The translations under genes were made by a program, and so were the position numbers. A stretch of DNA of 42,381 nucleotides. Source: an uncultured Oscillospiraceae bacterium (lineage in GTDB: Bacteria > Bacillota > Clostridia > Oscillospirales > Oscillospiraceae). Below are positions 15,073 to 23,462 of the stretch, in pieces. The stretch lies in NCBI GenBank assembly GCA_944385125.1, contig CALWVZ010000012.1:1-42381 (forward strand), written 5' to 3'. The notes beneath the pieces are model-generated. The model was given only the letters and a program-made list of their open reading frames with translations, made no database searches and was not told the DNA's origin. The number at the start of each line of letters is the position of its first letter. The stretch's first letter is position 1.

Positions 15073-16944
15073 TTGATAAAATATGAGGCCGGAAAATGTG
15101 ATATTGCGGTAATAGGAGCGGGACACGCAGGGATAGAGGCGGCCCTGGCCGGCGCCCGGCTGGGGCTGGATACCCTGTGCTTCACCGTGAACCTGGACAG
15201 CGTGGGCAACATGCCCTGCAACCCGGCCATAGGCGGCACCGGCAAGGGCCATCTGGTTCGGGAGCTGGACGCCCTGGGGGGCGAGATGGCCAGGGCTGCG
15301 GACAAGGCCTGTATCCAATACAGGATGCTGAACCTTGGCAAAGGTCCCGCCGTCCACTCCCTGCGGGCCCAGGCGGACCGCCGCCGCTACCAGGAGGTGA
15401 TGAAGCACGCTCTGGAGCTTCAGGAAAATCTCCGCATCAAGCAGGCGGAGGTAGTGGAGATCGGTGTCGAGGACGGCGCCGTCCGCTCCGTCACTACCCA
15501 CACCGGGGCAGTATATTCCTGCAAGGCGGTGGTTATAGCCTCCGGCACCTATCTGGACGGCAGCGTTATCGTAGGGGAAATGCAGCGCTCCTCCGGGCCC
15601 GACGGGCTTGCCGCCGCAGTCCCCCTTGCAGAGCAGCTGCGCTCTCTGGGCCTTAACATGCGCCGCTTCAAGACCGGCACCCCGCCCCGGGTGAACCGGC
15701 GCAGTGTGGACTTCTCCAAAATGGAGATACAGGAGGGGGACAAAGAGCCGGAGTGCTTCTCCTTTTCCAATCTCTACATCCCGGAAAACCGGGCCGTGTG
15801 CTGCCTCACCTACACCAATGAGCGCACCCACGAGATAATCCGCTCACACCTGGACCGCAGCCCCATATATTCCGGTGTCATCCAGGGGGTGGGGCCCCGC
15901 TACTGCCCCAGCATAGAGACAAAGGTCATGACCTTTCCCGACAAGCTGCGCCACCAGCTCTTTGTGGAGCCCATGGGTCTGAACACCGAGGAACTGTATA
16001 TCCAGGGCTTTTCCTCCTCCATGCCGGAGGAGATACAGCTGCAAATGCTCCACACCATCCCCGGCCTGGAGCAGGCGGAGATGACCCGCTGCGCTTACGC
16101 CATTGAGTATGACTGCATAGACCCCACGGAGCTCTACGCCACGCTGGAGAGCAAGAAAATATCCGGCCTCTACGGAGCCGGACAGTTCAACGGCTCCTCC
16201 GGCTATGAGGAGGCGGCGGTGCAGGGCTTTGTGGCGGGGGTGAACGCCGCCTTGAAGATACAGGGCAGAGCCCCCTTCATCCTCCGCCGCAGCGAAGGCT
16301 ATATCGGCACCCTTATAGACGACCTGGTGACCAAGGGCACCAACGAACCCTACCGCATGATGACCTCCCGCAGCGAGTACCGGCTGCTCCACCGCCAGGA
16401 CAACGCAGACATACGCCTCAGCGCCCGGGGCTTGGAGCTGGGCCTTATAAGCCCGGAGCGGCACCGGCAGGTACTGGAGAAATATGCCGCCGTGGACAGA
16501 GAGCTGAAGCGTCTGGCCTCGGTGAGCCTGTCCCCCACGCCGGAGCTGAACCGGCTGCTGGAGGAAAAGGGCACCGCTCCCGTGAGCACCGGCGTGAGCC
16601 TAGCCGAGCTCATTCGCCGTCCCCAGCTCAGCTACTCCCAACTGAAGCCCTTTGACCCCGACCGCCCGGAGCTGGACAGATTCATTGCCGCCCAGGTGGA
16701 GATATCCCTGAAGTACGAGGGCTATATCAAACGCCAGCTCAAGCAGGTGGAGGAATTCACCCGCATGGAGGAGCGCCCCCTGCCCCCGGACCTGGATTAC
16801 AGCGAGATAAAGGGGCTGCGCCTGGAGGCCAGGGAAAAGCTCGGCCGCATCCGCCCCTCCAACTTCGGCCAGGCCAGCCGGATATCCGGGGTATCCCCGG
16901 CGGATATCTCCGTGCTGATGATATATATGGAGACTAAAAAATGA
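15073..16944 (+). CDS. mnmG: tRNA uridine 5-carboxymethylaminomethyl modification enzyme MnmG
   Basis: 623 residues, normal for MnmG (GidA). The FAD dinucleotide fold [19 protein letters not shown] lies near residues 9-27, followed by [20 protein letters not shown] and the conserved [18 protein letters not shown]. With MnmE it adds the C5 substituent to U34 of tRNAs. The start is TTG at 15073 with GAGG eight bases upstream; no better in-frame ATG is near. Its stop overlaps the mnmA start by ATGA, linking both wobble-U34 modification enzymes on one transcript. The MnmE partner gene, often adjacent, is not in the window. Confidence 0.97.
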   Translation: MIKYEAGKCDIAVIGAGHAGIEAALAGARLGLDTLCFTVNLDSVGNMPCNPAIGGTGKGHLVRELDALGGEMARAADKACIQYRMLNLGKGPAVHSLRAQADRRRYQEVMKHALELQENLRIKQAEVVEIGVEDGAVRSVTTHTGAVYSCKAVVIASGTYLDGSVIVGEMQRSSGPDGLAAAVPLAEQLRSLGLNMRRFKTGTPPRVNRRSVDFSKMEIQEGDKEPECFSFSNLYIPENRAVCCLTYTNERTHEIIRSHLDRSPIYSGVIQGVGPRYCPSIETKVMTFPDKLRHQLFVEPMGLNTEELYIQGFSSSMPEEIQLQMLHTIPGLEQAEMTRCAYAIEYDCIDPTELYATLESKKISGLYGAGQFNGSSGYEEAAVQGFVAGVNAALKIQGRAPFILRRSEGYIGTLIDDLVTKGTNEPYRMMTSRSEYRLLHRQDNADIRLSARGLELGLISPERHRQVLEKYAAVDRELKRLASVSLSPTPELNRLLEEKGTAPVSTGVSLAELIRRPQLSYSQLKPFDPDRPELDRFIAAQVEISLKYEGYIKRQLKQVEEFTRMEERPLPPDLDYSEIKGLRLEAREKLGRIRPSNFGQASRISGVSPADISVLMIYMETKK

Positions 16945-17942
16945 CTAAAGTAGTTCTGGGCTTCTCCGGCGGGGTGGACTCTGCCGTGTCGGCGGAGCTT
17001 TTAAAAAAGCAGGGCTTCCATGTCCTGGGTCTGTACCTGGACAATGCAGGCCAGGCGGAGCGTCAGGCAGCTGTGGAGGCTGCCCGGCAGCGGGGCATAG
17101 AACTGGAGGTGCTGGATGTGCACGCCCTGTTGGAGGAGCAGGTCTGCCGCCCTTTCAGGGAGAGCTATCTCCGGGGCGAGACCCCCAATCCCTGTATAAT
17201 CTGCAACCCCAGTGTGAAGTTCAAATGTCTGCTGGACTATGCCCGCAGGGCCGGAGCCGAGTTTATCGCCACCGGCCACTACGCCCGCAGTAAGGACGGC
17301 AGGATATACAAGGGCCATCCTTCCAACGACCAGAGCTATATGCTCTGTCGCCTCACCGGGGAGCAGGCAGAGCGTCTTCTCCTGCCCCTGGGAGCTTATG
17401 AAAAGTCCCAGGTACGGGCCATGGCGGAGGAACTGGAGCTGCCCTCCGCTCACAAGCCGGACAGCATGGAGATCTGCTTCATTCCTGATAAGGACTATAT
17501 CTCCTGGCTGGAGAGCCGGGGCCCCGTGCCTTCTCAGGGAGATTTCATCTTCCACGGCGAGCCGGTGGGCCGCCATGAGGGCATCTACCGCTATACCGTG
17601 GGCCAGAGACGTCCCGGCCTGATCGAGGGCCGCAAGGTCTATATCTCCCGTATCGACCCCCTTGCCAACAGCATTGAGCTGGCGCTGTGGGAAGAGCTGT
17701 TCAGGACTGAGGTGATTGCCCGGGACTTCAGCTGGCTCACGGAGCCGCCCACCTCCCCCATAAGGGCCAGCGTCCGGGTGAGGCACACCAAGTGGGAGAA
17801 TCCCCCCTGCACCGCATACCCCCAGGGGGACCGGGTGCGCATAGTCTGCGACGAGCCGGTGCGCTCCCCGGCGGCGGGCCAGTCCGCCGTACTTTACGAC
17901 GGGGACCGGCTGCTGGGCGGCGGTTTCATCTGCGCCGGCTGA
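16941..17942 (+). CDS. mnmA: tRNA-uridine 2-sulfurtransferase MnmA
   Basis: 333 residues. The PP-loop ATP-pyrophosphatase motif [17 protein letters not shown] is at about residues 9-25. The first catalytic Cys is in [25 protein letters not shown] follows, and the second catalytic Cys lies in [12 protein letters not shown]. The C-terminal beta-barrel region is shorter than in E. coli MnmA (about 368 residues). It thiolates C2 of U34 in tRNAs for Lys, Glu and Gln. Translation is coupled to mnmG by a 4-base overlap, so the C2 and C5 modifications of one nucleotide would be made in step. Confidence 0.95.
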   Translation: MTKVVLGFSGGVDSAVSAELLKKQGFHVLGLYLDNAGQAERQAAVEAARQRGIELEVLDVHALLEEQVCRPFRESYLRGETPNPCIICNPSVKFKCLLDYARRAGAEFIATGHYARSKDGRIYKGHPSNDQSYMLCRLTGEQAERLLLPLGAYEKSQVRAMAEELELPSAHKPDSMEICFIPDKDYISWLESRGPVPSQGDFIFHGEPVGRHEGIYRYTVGQRRPGLIEGRKVYISRIDPLANSIELALWEELFRTEVIARDFSWLTEPPTSPIRASVRVRHTKWENPPCTAYPQGDRVRIVCDEPVRSPAAGQSAVLYDGDRLLGGGFICAG

Positions 17943-17996
17943 GGCCCGGCGGCTTCCGGCCGGAGCCCGCACTTCTCTGATTTTATGGAGACTGAT

Positions 17997-18731
17997 ATGG
18001 AACAATACACGCTGAGACAATACATGGAAAAAAATCCCGACGCAAAGCTGAGGGATATAGTGGCCGACATGCTCTATGACGAGATAGTCAGCCTGCGCAT
18101 CGCTCCCGGCACCAAGCTGAACGTGAACCAACTGGCCACTTCTCTGGGCATATCCCGTACCCCGGTGGCCGAAGCCATAGCACGGCTGACGGAGATTGGG
18201 TTTATTGTCAGCCATCCCGGGCAGAGCGGCAGCTTTGTTCTGGATCTCAACCTGCTGGATATGATAAACCTCTATCAGGTCCGTTCCAGCATAGAGGGGC
18301 AGGCGGCGGCCCTCTGCGCCCATTCCGCCGACGAGGCCACGGTGAGGCAGCTGACCATGCTGGCCGACGCCTTTAAGGAGAGCGTCATCAGCAGGGATAT
18401 ACGGGGCATGAAGGACACGGATATGCCCTTCCACCAGTTGATAGTCCGCTCCTGCGGCAACCCCTACATCGTCCAGACTTATGAGCTCATCCTGCCCAAG
18501 CTCACCATGTACCAGTCCTCCATGCTGGAGTTTATCAGTCACGAGGGCAGCGGTGAAAACCCCTGGATGCCCAGCGTCACCTTCAACCATATCTCCGTGG
18601 TCTCCGCCATAAGGATGCGTATGCCGGAGCTGGCCCGCCAGTCTATGGAGGACCATGTCACCACCAGCCTGAACTTCACCACCATGGCCGGGCGTATGGG
18701 CGACCCGTTTATACGCTTAAGGGAAAAGTAA
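17997..18731 (+). CDS. GntR-family transcriptional regulator, FadR/FCD type
   Basis: 244 residues from the ATG at 17997, which has GGAG eight bases upstream; an in-frame ATG at 17985 has none. The winged helix is at about residues 15-80 (YDEIVSLRIAPGTKLNVNQLA, GISRTPVAEAIARLTEIGFI). The FCD ligand-binding helical domain follows (about 85-225), with His/Asp-containing helices such as MPFHQLIVRSCGN and FNHISVVSAIRMRMPE that usually coordinate a metal near the ligand. The effector is unknown. It stands alone after mnmA and is closed by the hairpin that an IS has duplicated. Confidence 0.92.
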   Translation: MEQYTLRQYMEKNPDAKLRDIVADMLYDEIVSLRIAPGTKLNVNQLATSLGISRTPVAEAIARLTEIGFIVSHPGQSGSFVLDLNLLDMINLYQVRSSIEGQAAALCAHSADEATVRQLTMLADAFKESVISRDIRGMKDTDMPFHQLIVRSCGNPYIVQTYELILPKLTMYQSSMLEFISHEGSGENPWMPSVTFNHISVVSAIRMRMPELARQSMEDHVTTSLNFTTMAGRMGDPFIRLREK

Positions 18732-18763
18732 GCGGAAGCCGCAGTATGTGAAATACGGAAAAC

Positions 18764-18804
18764 AGCAGATACCGGCAGGGGTATGTCCCCTGCCGGTATC
18801 TGCC
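18764..18804. repeat. 41-bp direct repeat (terminator hairpin), left copy
   Basis: A 17-base arm (18765-18781), loop TATGT and a 17-base complementary arm (18787-18803), plus one matching base on each side. The identical 41 bases recur at 20311-20351 in the same orientation. It abuts the IS end exactly. The hairpin probably is the original terminator between the convergent GntR and DegV genes. Confidence 0.9.
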
Positions 18805-18819
18805 CAGCCTGTCAAAGAA

Positions 18820-18848
18820 CCCCGGTTTTCAGGAATAGAAAACCGGGG
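18820..18848 (-). terminator. Hairpin at the transposase 3' end
   Basis: Arms CCCCGGTTTTC (18820-18830) and GAAAACCGGGG (18838-18848). It spans the transposase stop codon just inside the left IS end and would end transposase transcription or insulate the element. Confidence 0.65.
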
Positions 18849-20247
18849 ATTTGGCATATATGGGGTTAAAAATCGTGAGAATATAGCGGAAAAAGGAGTT
18901 GTTCCAACTCCATATTGCCATCTTTTTCAGATTCATGGCAGCATATTTGAGCCTGACCCATCGTGTGACTGCGGCCAAGCCTCTGTGGTGCGTATATCGC
19001 ATGGCATGCTTCTCTTTCGCATCTGCAAAGACCCGTTCTATGGTCTCCTTCCGCATTGCGTAGATCTCCTTGCCTCGCTCTGTTTTCCTCAGCGCCTCCA
19101 CCAAATCCAGGTATTCCTGCCAGATATGTGTGGTCAGCAGCTTCTGCCCTTTCTCGTTCGCCCCGCATTTCCCTTTGCAGGGACAGTTTCTGCACCGTCC
19201 CGGTGTGCTGCGGTAGCTCCGCTTCCCGCTGCGGTCCGTTGTCGTATGCCGCAGTCGTTCTCCCCGGGGGCATATGTACTCGTCCTTTACCGGGTCATAT
19301 GTATACTCCCAGGGCTTGTAACGGTCTCTCTTTCCGGTGTATCTCGTATATGGCAAAATGGGTATCTTTCCGTCTTCCAGAGTCTTCTTTGCTATCCATG
19401 GGGTCTTGTACCCCGCATCCATCGCTACAAACTCTACTGCAAACCGCCTGCTTATCTTGTCTTATATTCCGTCCCATGCCACGCTGTCATGTACATTCCC
19501 TGCCGTTACCTCCACTCCCAGCACATACCCTCGCTTGTCGCAGGCTGTGTGCGCTTCATAGGCAAACTGCCGTTCATGCTCTCCCTTGACGAACATCCCG
19601 CTGTCCGGGTCTGTGGTAGATACCGCCTGCTCCTTAGTCCCGCCGCCTTTTGTGCCCTCCTCATCATCCTCGTCCTCTATGGGGCCCTTTCCCAGTTTCT
19701 CTCGCTCTGCGTTTACCTCCTGCCGCAGTTGCTCCGAGTATATCTTCGCTGCCTGCGCCACTCTCTCTTTCTGAAACTTCTTCTTGTTGGCGCTGGCCTT
19801 GATGTGGGTGCCGTCAATAAAGATGATACTGGGGTCTACCATGCGGTTATTCAAAGCTTTGTTGAGTATATGTTCAAATATCTCGCTGCTCAGTTCCTCC
19901 GGGAACCGTTTGCAGAAAGCATAGCTCACCGTTGCAAAATGGGGTATCTCATCCAGCAGTCCATAGCCCAGAAACCAGCGGTAGGACAAGGTGTCCTGTA
20001 TCCTCTGGTAGGTCTGCCGCAGGGAGGGGATGCCGTACAGGTGCTGGATAAGGACCATCTTGATGAGCACCACCGGGTCTGTCCCCGGCCTGCCGTTGTC
20101 ATGGCAATAGTACGGCTCCAGCCGCTCATACAGCCAGTCGTAATCCATGACCTTCTCTATCTTCCGCAGCAGATGATCCTTGGGTACCAAGGCATCCAGG
20201 TCCGTTATGACCGGCTCCCTACGTGAATCTTTTCTCCACTTTTCCAT
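18829..20247 (-). pseudogene. IS1182-family transposase with an internal nonsense codon
   Basis: A single frame of about 472 codons broken once by TAA at 19462-19464. The upstream part (20247-19465, 261 residues) carries the N-terminal DUF772-like region with PVVLIKMVLIQHLYGIPSLR and the first catalytic Asp in IIFIDGTHIKASANKKK. After the stop the same frame continues DKISRRFAVEFVAMDAGYKT, with the second Asp, a Cys cluster (CRNCPCKGKCG), and the third acidic residue in IERVFADAKEKHAMRY. The reading ..WDGI-stop-DKIS.. suggests Tyr (TAT/TAC) mutated to TAA. Everything else is intact, so inactivation looks recent, unless there is readthrough. Confidence 0.88.
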
Positions 20248-20310
20248 CTCTTCACCCCGGCCTCTATTATACCGGATTCAGAGGCTATTGGAAAGTTTTT
20301 TGACAAGCTG

Positions 20311-20351
20311 AGCAGATACCGGCAGGGGTATGTCCCCTGCCGGTATCTGCC
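20311..20351. repeat. 41-bp direct repeat (terminator hairpin), right copy
   Basis: Identical to 18764-18804: arms at 20312-20328 and 20334-20350, loop TATGT, plus one matching flank base on each side. It now lies 32 bases beyond the DegV stop codon and can still end DegV transcription. Confidence 0.9.
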
Positions 20352-20382
20352 GTCCTTAATTAATTATTTAAGCTTCCTATGC

Positions 20383-21270
20383 TCAGTCCACTCTCTCGCT
20401 GCCCCAGAAGAAAAGGGCCACAGTGCCAGGGCCGGTGTGGGCGCCGATGGTGGTGCCGATGTTGTTGATGAGCACCTTGCCGTTGAGCTTGGGGAATCGC
20501 TGCTCCACCAGGTCCGCCACCTCTCTTGCGTCCTCATAACAGGCGGACATGGAAATATAGCATTTTCCGTCGTAATCCAGACCGTCTCTGGCGCACTTCT
20601 CCATCATGTTGACTATTTCCTTTATGACCCGCTTTTTGGTACGTATCTTATAGCGGGGGATAAGGCGGCCCAGATTGTCCATGTTCATCAGAGGGCATAT
20701 CTCCAGCAGCCCGCCGAAGACCCCGGCAGTCTTGGATATCCGCCCGCCCCGGACAAAGGATGTCAGGTCGGTGGAGAAGAACCAGTGGTGCATTTTCAGC
20801 TTGTTTTCCTCCAGCCAGTCCGCCAGCTCCTTGGCGACGAGGCCCTCATCCCGCTTATCTGCCGCAGAGTCCATAAGCAGGCCGTAGCCGGAGGAGGCAG
20901 CCAGAGAGTCCACGATGTAAATGTTTATATTCGGGTAACGCTCCTTGACGATAAGGGCTGCGTTGCGGGCGGAGTTGATGGTGCCGGAAATGCCGGAGGA
21001 GAGGCAGACATGGACTATGTCCAGGCCCTGCTGGGCAAAGGAACCGAAGTAGTCTACATATTCGGAGATGTTCACCTGGGAGGTGCGGGTGTCGGCGCCC
21101 TTGCTCATGCGGTCATAGAAGATGTGGAAGGGCATGCTCTCCCCCAGGTCGTCGGCATATTCCTCATCATCTATAAAGTAGTGAAAGCAGATATATTTGA
21201 TATCCCTCTGCTGAAAATGCTCCTTTGACAAGTCGGCGGTGGAGCAGCAACTCAGAACATAATCACTCAT
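20383..21270 (-). CDS. DegV family fatty-acid-binding protein
   Basis: 295 residues from the ATG at 21270, which has AAAGGAG eight bases upstream; a longer frame to 21444 runs through the promoter. The N-terminus MSDYVLSCCSTADLSKEHFQ and the later TSQVN and LSSGISGTINSARNAA motifs are typical of DegV. The fold binds a fatty acid between two domains. In Firmicutes these proteins (FakB) present fatty acids to the kinase FakA; FakA is not in the window. Length is normal. The gene has its own promoter. Confidence 0.93.
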   Translation of the reverse strand: MSDYVLSCCSTADLSKEHFQQRDIKYICFHYFIDDEEYADDLGESMPFHIFYDRMSKGADTRTSQVNISEYVDYFGSFAQQGLDIVHVCLSSGISGTINSARNAALIVKERYPNINIYIVDSLAASSGYGLLMDSAADKRDEGLVAKELADWLEENKLKMHHWFFSTDLTSFVRGGRISKTAGVFGGLLEICPLMNMDNLGRLIPRYKIRTKKRVIKEIVNMMEKCARDGLDYDGKCYISMSACYEDAREVADLVEQRFPKLNGKVLINNIGTTIGAHTGPGTVALFFWGSERVD

Positions 21271-21322
21271 AGCAGGTCTCCTTTCTATTGCCGCCCGTTT
21301 CCTGAATCCGGCGGCTGCTTTC

Positions 21323-21351
21323 AGTTTAGCCCAGCCGGGCCGCTTATTCAA
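21323..21351 (-). promoter_or_regulatory. Promoter of the DegV gene
   Basis: Minus strand TTGAAT (21351-21346), a 17-base spacer and TAAACT (21328-21323), about 50 bases before the ATG. Confidence 0.6.
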
Positions 21352-21391
21352 GGTTTTATCCCCCTCTTCCCTGTCTACGATATAAAGAAGA

Positions 21392-21424
21392 GCCGGTAGA
21401 GAGAATATACCTCTCTCTACCGGC
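21392..21424 (-). terminator. Terminator after the XRE-membrane regulator
   Basis: Arms GCCGGTAGAGAG (21392-21403) and CTCTCTACCGGC (21413-21424). On the minus strand it is followed by TCTTCTTTAT, a pyrimidine-rich tail. It ends the ADH-regulator operon. Confidence 0.8.
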
Positions 21425-21457
21425 GGATATAAAGACTCTACCAATTGTGGAATACTT

Positions 21458-22087
21458 TCATTGGGTTTTGGCTTTTTGATTTTTTCTGGGCCTCTGGCGG
21501 ATATTGCAGCTTAAAAATACCAGCACGATAGACGGCACCGCAACGAGGAAGAGCTGCCAGGGCTTTTGCAGCGGCAGCACAAAATACAGCAGCACAAAGA
21601 TAGACAGCACAAAGGCTGCTATCACATATTGCAGGTACTTGCGCCTGTTGAACACGCAGATGAGCACCATATAGGTGAGTATGGACACAGGCAAAGCCAC
21701 GATGAAGCTCTGCCACACTATAAAGCCCAGCAGCCACAGCAGCACGAACACACTAAGAGCCATGGTCCATACTCCCAGCACCGCAATGGCGATTATCATA
21801 TTCACGGAATAGCCGGATATCCCCTGCTCTTGCTCCTCCTTGGCATTGGGATTTTCCCAGGCGTCATGGGTGGACAGCAGATAGTCCACAGTCACTCCGA
21901 ATATCTCCGCCATCTGGGTGAGCACATAGGCGTCGGGAATGGCTTCGCCCCGCTCCCATTTGGATATGGTCTTGTCTGAATAGTTGAGTTTTTCACCCAG
22001 CTCGGCCTGGGTAAATCCGGCCTGGGTACGCAGCCTGATAATATTGCTGGCGGATATAAGCTTCAATTCAGATAAAAGCAAAGCCAT
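21458..22087 (-). CDS. XRE-family regulator with membrane domain
   Basis: 209 residues. The HTH lies at about 16-70 (LRTQAGFTQAELGEKLNYSDKTISKWERG). After a linker, four hydrophobic helices (about 93-200) make a membrane domain, as in many Firmicutes HTH-membrane regulators that may sense envelope or redox state. The AAAGGAG lies only one base from the annotated ATG; the TTG at 22081 has better spacing and may be the true start. It follows the alcohol dehydrogenase gene by 12 bases, so it is co-transcribed and may regulate it. Confidence 0.88.
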   Translation of the reverse strand: MALLLSELKLISASNIIRLRTQAGFTQAELGEKLNYSDKTISKWERGEAIPDAYVLTQMAEIFGVTVDYLLSTHDAWENPNAKEEQEQGISGYSVNMIIAIAVLGVWTMALSVFVLLWLLGFIVWQSFIVALPVSILTYMVLICVFNRRKYLQYVIAAFVLSIFVLLYFVLPLQKPWQLFLVAVPSIVLVFLSCNIRQRPRKNQKAKTQ

Positions 22088-22099
22088 TCTCCTTTAGTT

Positions 22100-23317
22100 C
22101 TATTGATTTGCAGCGGCAATGATGCGCTCTATCACTGCGGTACAGCGCTGCGGGGTGTAGACCACCGGCACAGGATAGGTGGGGTTGGCCTCCTTCAGGG
22201 CCCACTGCACCATCTGGGGTATGTCTTCCCTGCGTATGTTGTCCAAGCCCCTGGGTATGCCCATGCGCTTGTTCATGGCGTATACCTCGGCAATAAAGGC
22301 CTTTGCCTTTTCCTCGTCGCTGCCCCGGGTCATAAGCCCGGTGAGCTCTGCGAGCCTTGCCAGTCTATTATACACCTTCTCTCCGTAATCTTCCAGTACA
22401 ATCGGAAGAATTACTGCATTTGCCAGACCGTGGGGAGTGCCGTACAATCCGCCCAGGGTGTGGGCTATGGCATGCACATTGCCTACGCCGGCCCGGGTGA
22501 AGGCATAGCCCGCCTTGTAGGCGGCAAGGAGCATCTCCCCCCGGGCCTCCATGTCGCTTCCGTCCCTGTAAGCCCGCTCCAGGAATTTGAAGATGGCCAC
22601 GGTGGCCTCCTCTGCCAGACGGTCGCTCTCCTTTGTGCGGTTGGTCCAGCATATGTAGGCCTCCACCGCATGGGTGAGAGCGTCCATGCCGGTGGTAGCG
22701 GTGGTGGAGGGGGGCAGGTTCCTGGTCATCTCCGGGTCCAGGACCGCATAGCGGGGCACCAACACTATATCCATTATGGCATATTTGTGGTGGGTCTCCG
22801 CCTCGGTTATCACGGCGGCGATGGTGGTCTCCGAGCCGGTGCCTGCGGTGGTGGGTACGGCGATAAAGGGGGGCAGAGAGCGCAGCACCTTGAAGAGCCC
22901 GCCCATTTTGGTAATTGGCTTGTTTGGCCTGACTATCAGCGCCGCAGCGGCCTTGGCCGCGTCCATGGGCGAGCCGCCGCCTATGGCCAGAAAGCCGTTG
23001 CAGCCCTCCTCCTTATACATGTCCCTTATCTTGAACACTGTGGTGGTGGATGGGTTGGACTCCACCTGGGAGAAGTGGACGCAGTCTATCCCCGCTTCCC
23101 GGATATGGGCGATTATACCCGGAGCCAGCTCCCTGCCCACATGGCGGCCGGTGACCACCATGACCTTGCTAACGCCGTTTTCCCTCAGTATCCCGGGTAT
23201 CTTTGCGGTGCTGCCCTCCCCGGCGACGGGTATGGGCTTGCGCCAGTGGAGAAATCTGCCGCCCACATTCACGCCTAATTGGAAAGTTCTGTACCAGGCT
23301 TTTTGTAAAGCTTCCAT
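22100..23317 (-). CDS. Iron-containing alcohol dehydrogenase
   Basis: 405 residues from the ATG at 23317; GAGG sits seven bases before it, while the ATG at 23323 is too close. The NAD(P)-binding half shows GGGSPMDAAKAAAALI (about 105-120) and PTTAGTGSETT. The iron-binding half has GMDALTHAVEAY and VHAIAHTLGGLYGTPHG, supplying the Asp and three His metal ligands. Family III dehydrogenases interconvert alcohols and aldehydes in fermentation. The exact substrate is not readable. It is co-transcribed with the membrane XRE regulator, and its promoter overlaps a palindrome. Confidence 0.93.
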   Translation of the reverse strand: MEALQKAWYRTFQLGVNVGGRFLHWRKPIPVAGEGSTAKIPGILRENGVSKVMVVTGRHVGRELAPGIIAHIREAGIDCVHFSQVESNPSTTTVFKIRDMYKEEGCNGFLAIGGGSPMDAAKAAAALIVRPNKPITKMGGLFKVLRSLPPFIAVPTTAGTGSETTIAAVITEAETHHKYAIMDIVLVPRYAVLDPEMTRNLPPSTTATTGMDALTHAVEAYICWTNRTKESDRLAEEATVAIFKFLERAYRDGSDMEARGEMLLAAYKAGYAFTRAGVGNVHAIAHTLGGLYGTPHGLANAVILPIVLEDYGEKVYNRLARLAELTGLMTRGSDEEKAKAFIAEVYAMNKRMGIPRGLDNIRREDIPQMVQWALKEANPTYPVPVVYTPQRCTAVIERIIAAANQ

Positions 23318-23358
23318 GTTCATACCTCGATTCTCACGAAATTTTGTGCTTTTTTACT

Positions 23359-23387
23359 ATTTTATACAGTGTACAAAATAATGTCAA
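23359..23387 (-). promoter_or_regulatory. Promoter and operator-like palindrome of the ADH operon
   Basis: Minus strand TTGACA (23387-23382), a 17-base spacer and TAAAAT (23364-23359). The imperfect palindrome TTTTATACAGTGTACAAAA (23360-23378) covers the -10 and much of the spacer, a good place for a repressor. Confidence 0.7.
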
Positions 23388-23421
23388 GGTATGAGACTTG
23401 ACAGAAAAAAAGACAAACAAT

Positions 23422-23448
23422 GTGCCGCAGACCACTTGGCTGCGGCAC
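23422..23448 (-). terminator. Terminator of the hrcA-dnaJ operon
   Basis: Arms GTGCCGCAG (23422-23430) and CTGCGGCAC (23440-23448), followed on the minus strand by ATTGTTTGTCTTTTTTTC. Confidence 0.85.
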
Positions 23449-23462
23449 ACCGTATGAGCTGT

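Larger units (their letters stand above)
18805..20310. mobile_element. IS1182-family insertion sequence, 1506 bp
   Basis: Terminal inverted repeats of 16 bases with 14 matches: CAGCCTGTCAAAGAAC at 18805-18820 and, read on the minus strand, CAGCTTGTCAAAAAAC at 20310-20295. The element holds one transposase reading frame, broken by a stop codon. It is flanked exactly by 41-bp direct repeats that each form a complete terminator hairpin. Size fits the IS1182 family. Because the repeats share orientation (loop TATGT in both), they behave as a target duplication rather than as part of the inverted ends. Confidence 0.88.

Noticed and set aside
17001-18656. 551-codon minus-strand ORF opposite mnmA and the GntR gene
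   Set aside because: Antisense shadow of two well-recognised genes in GC-rich DNA; no start signal or family match.
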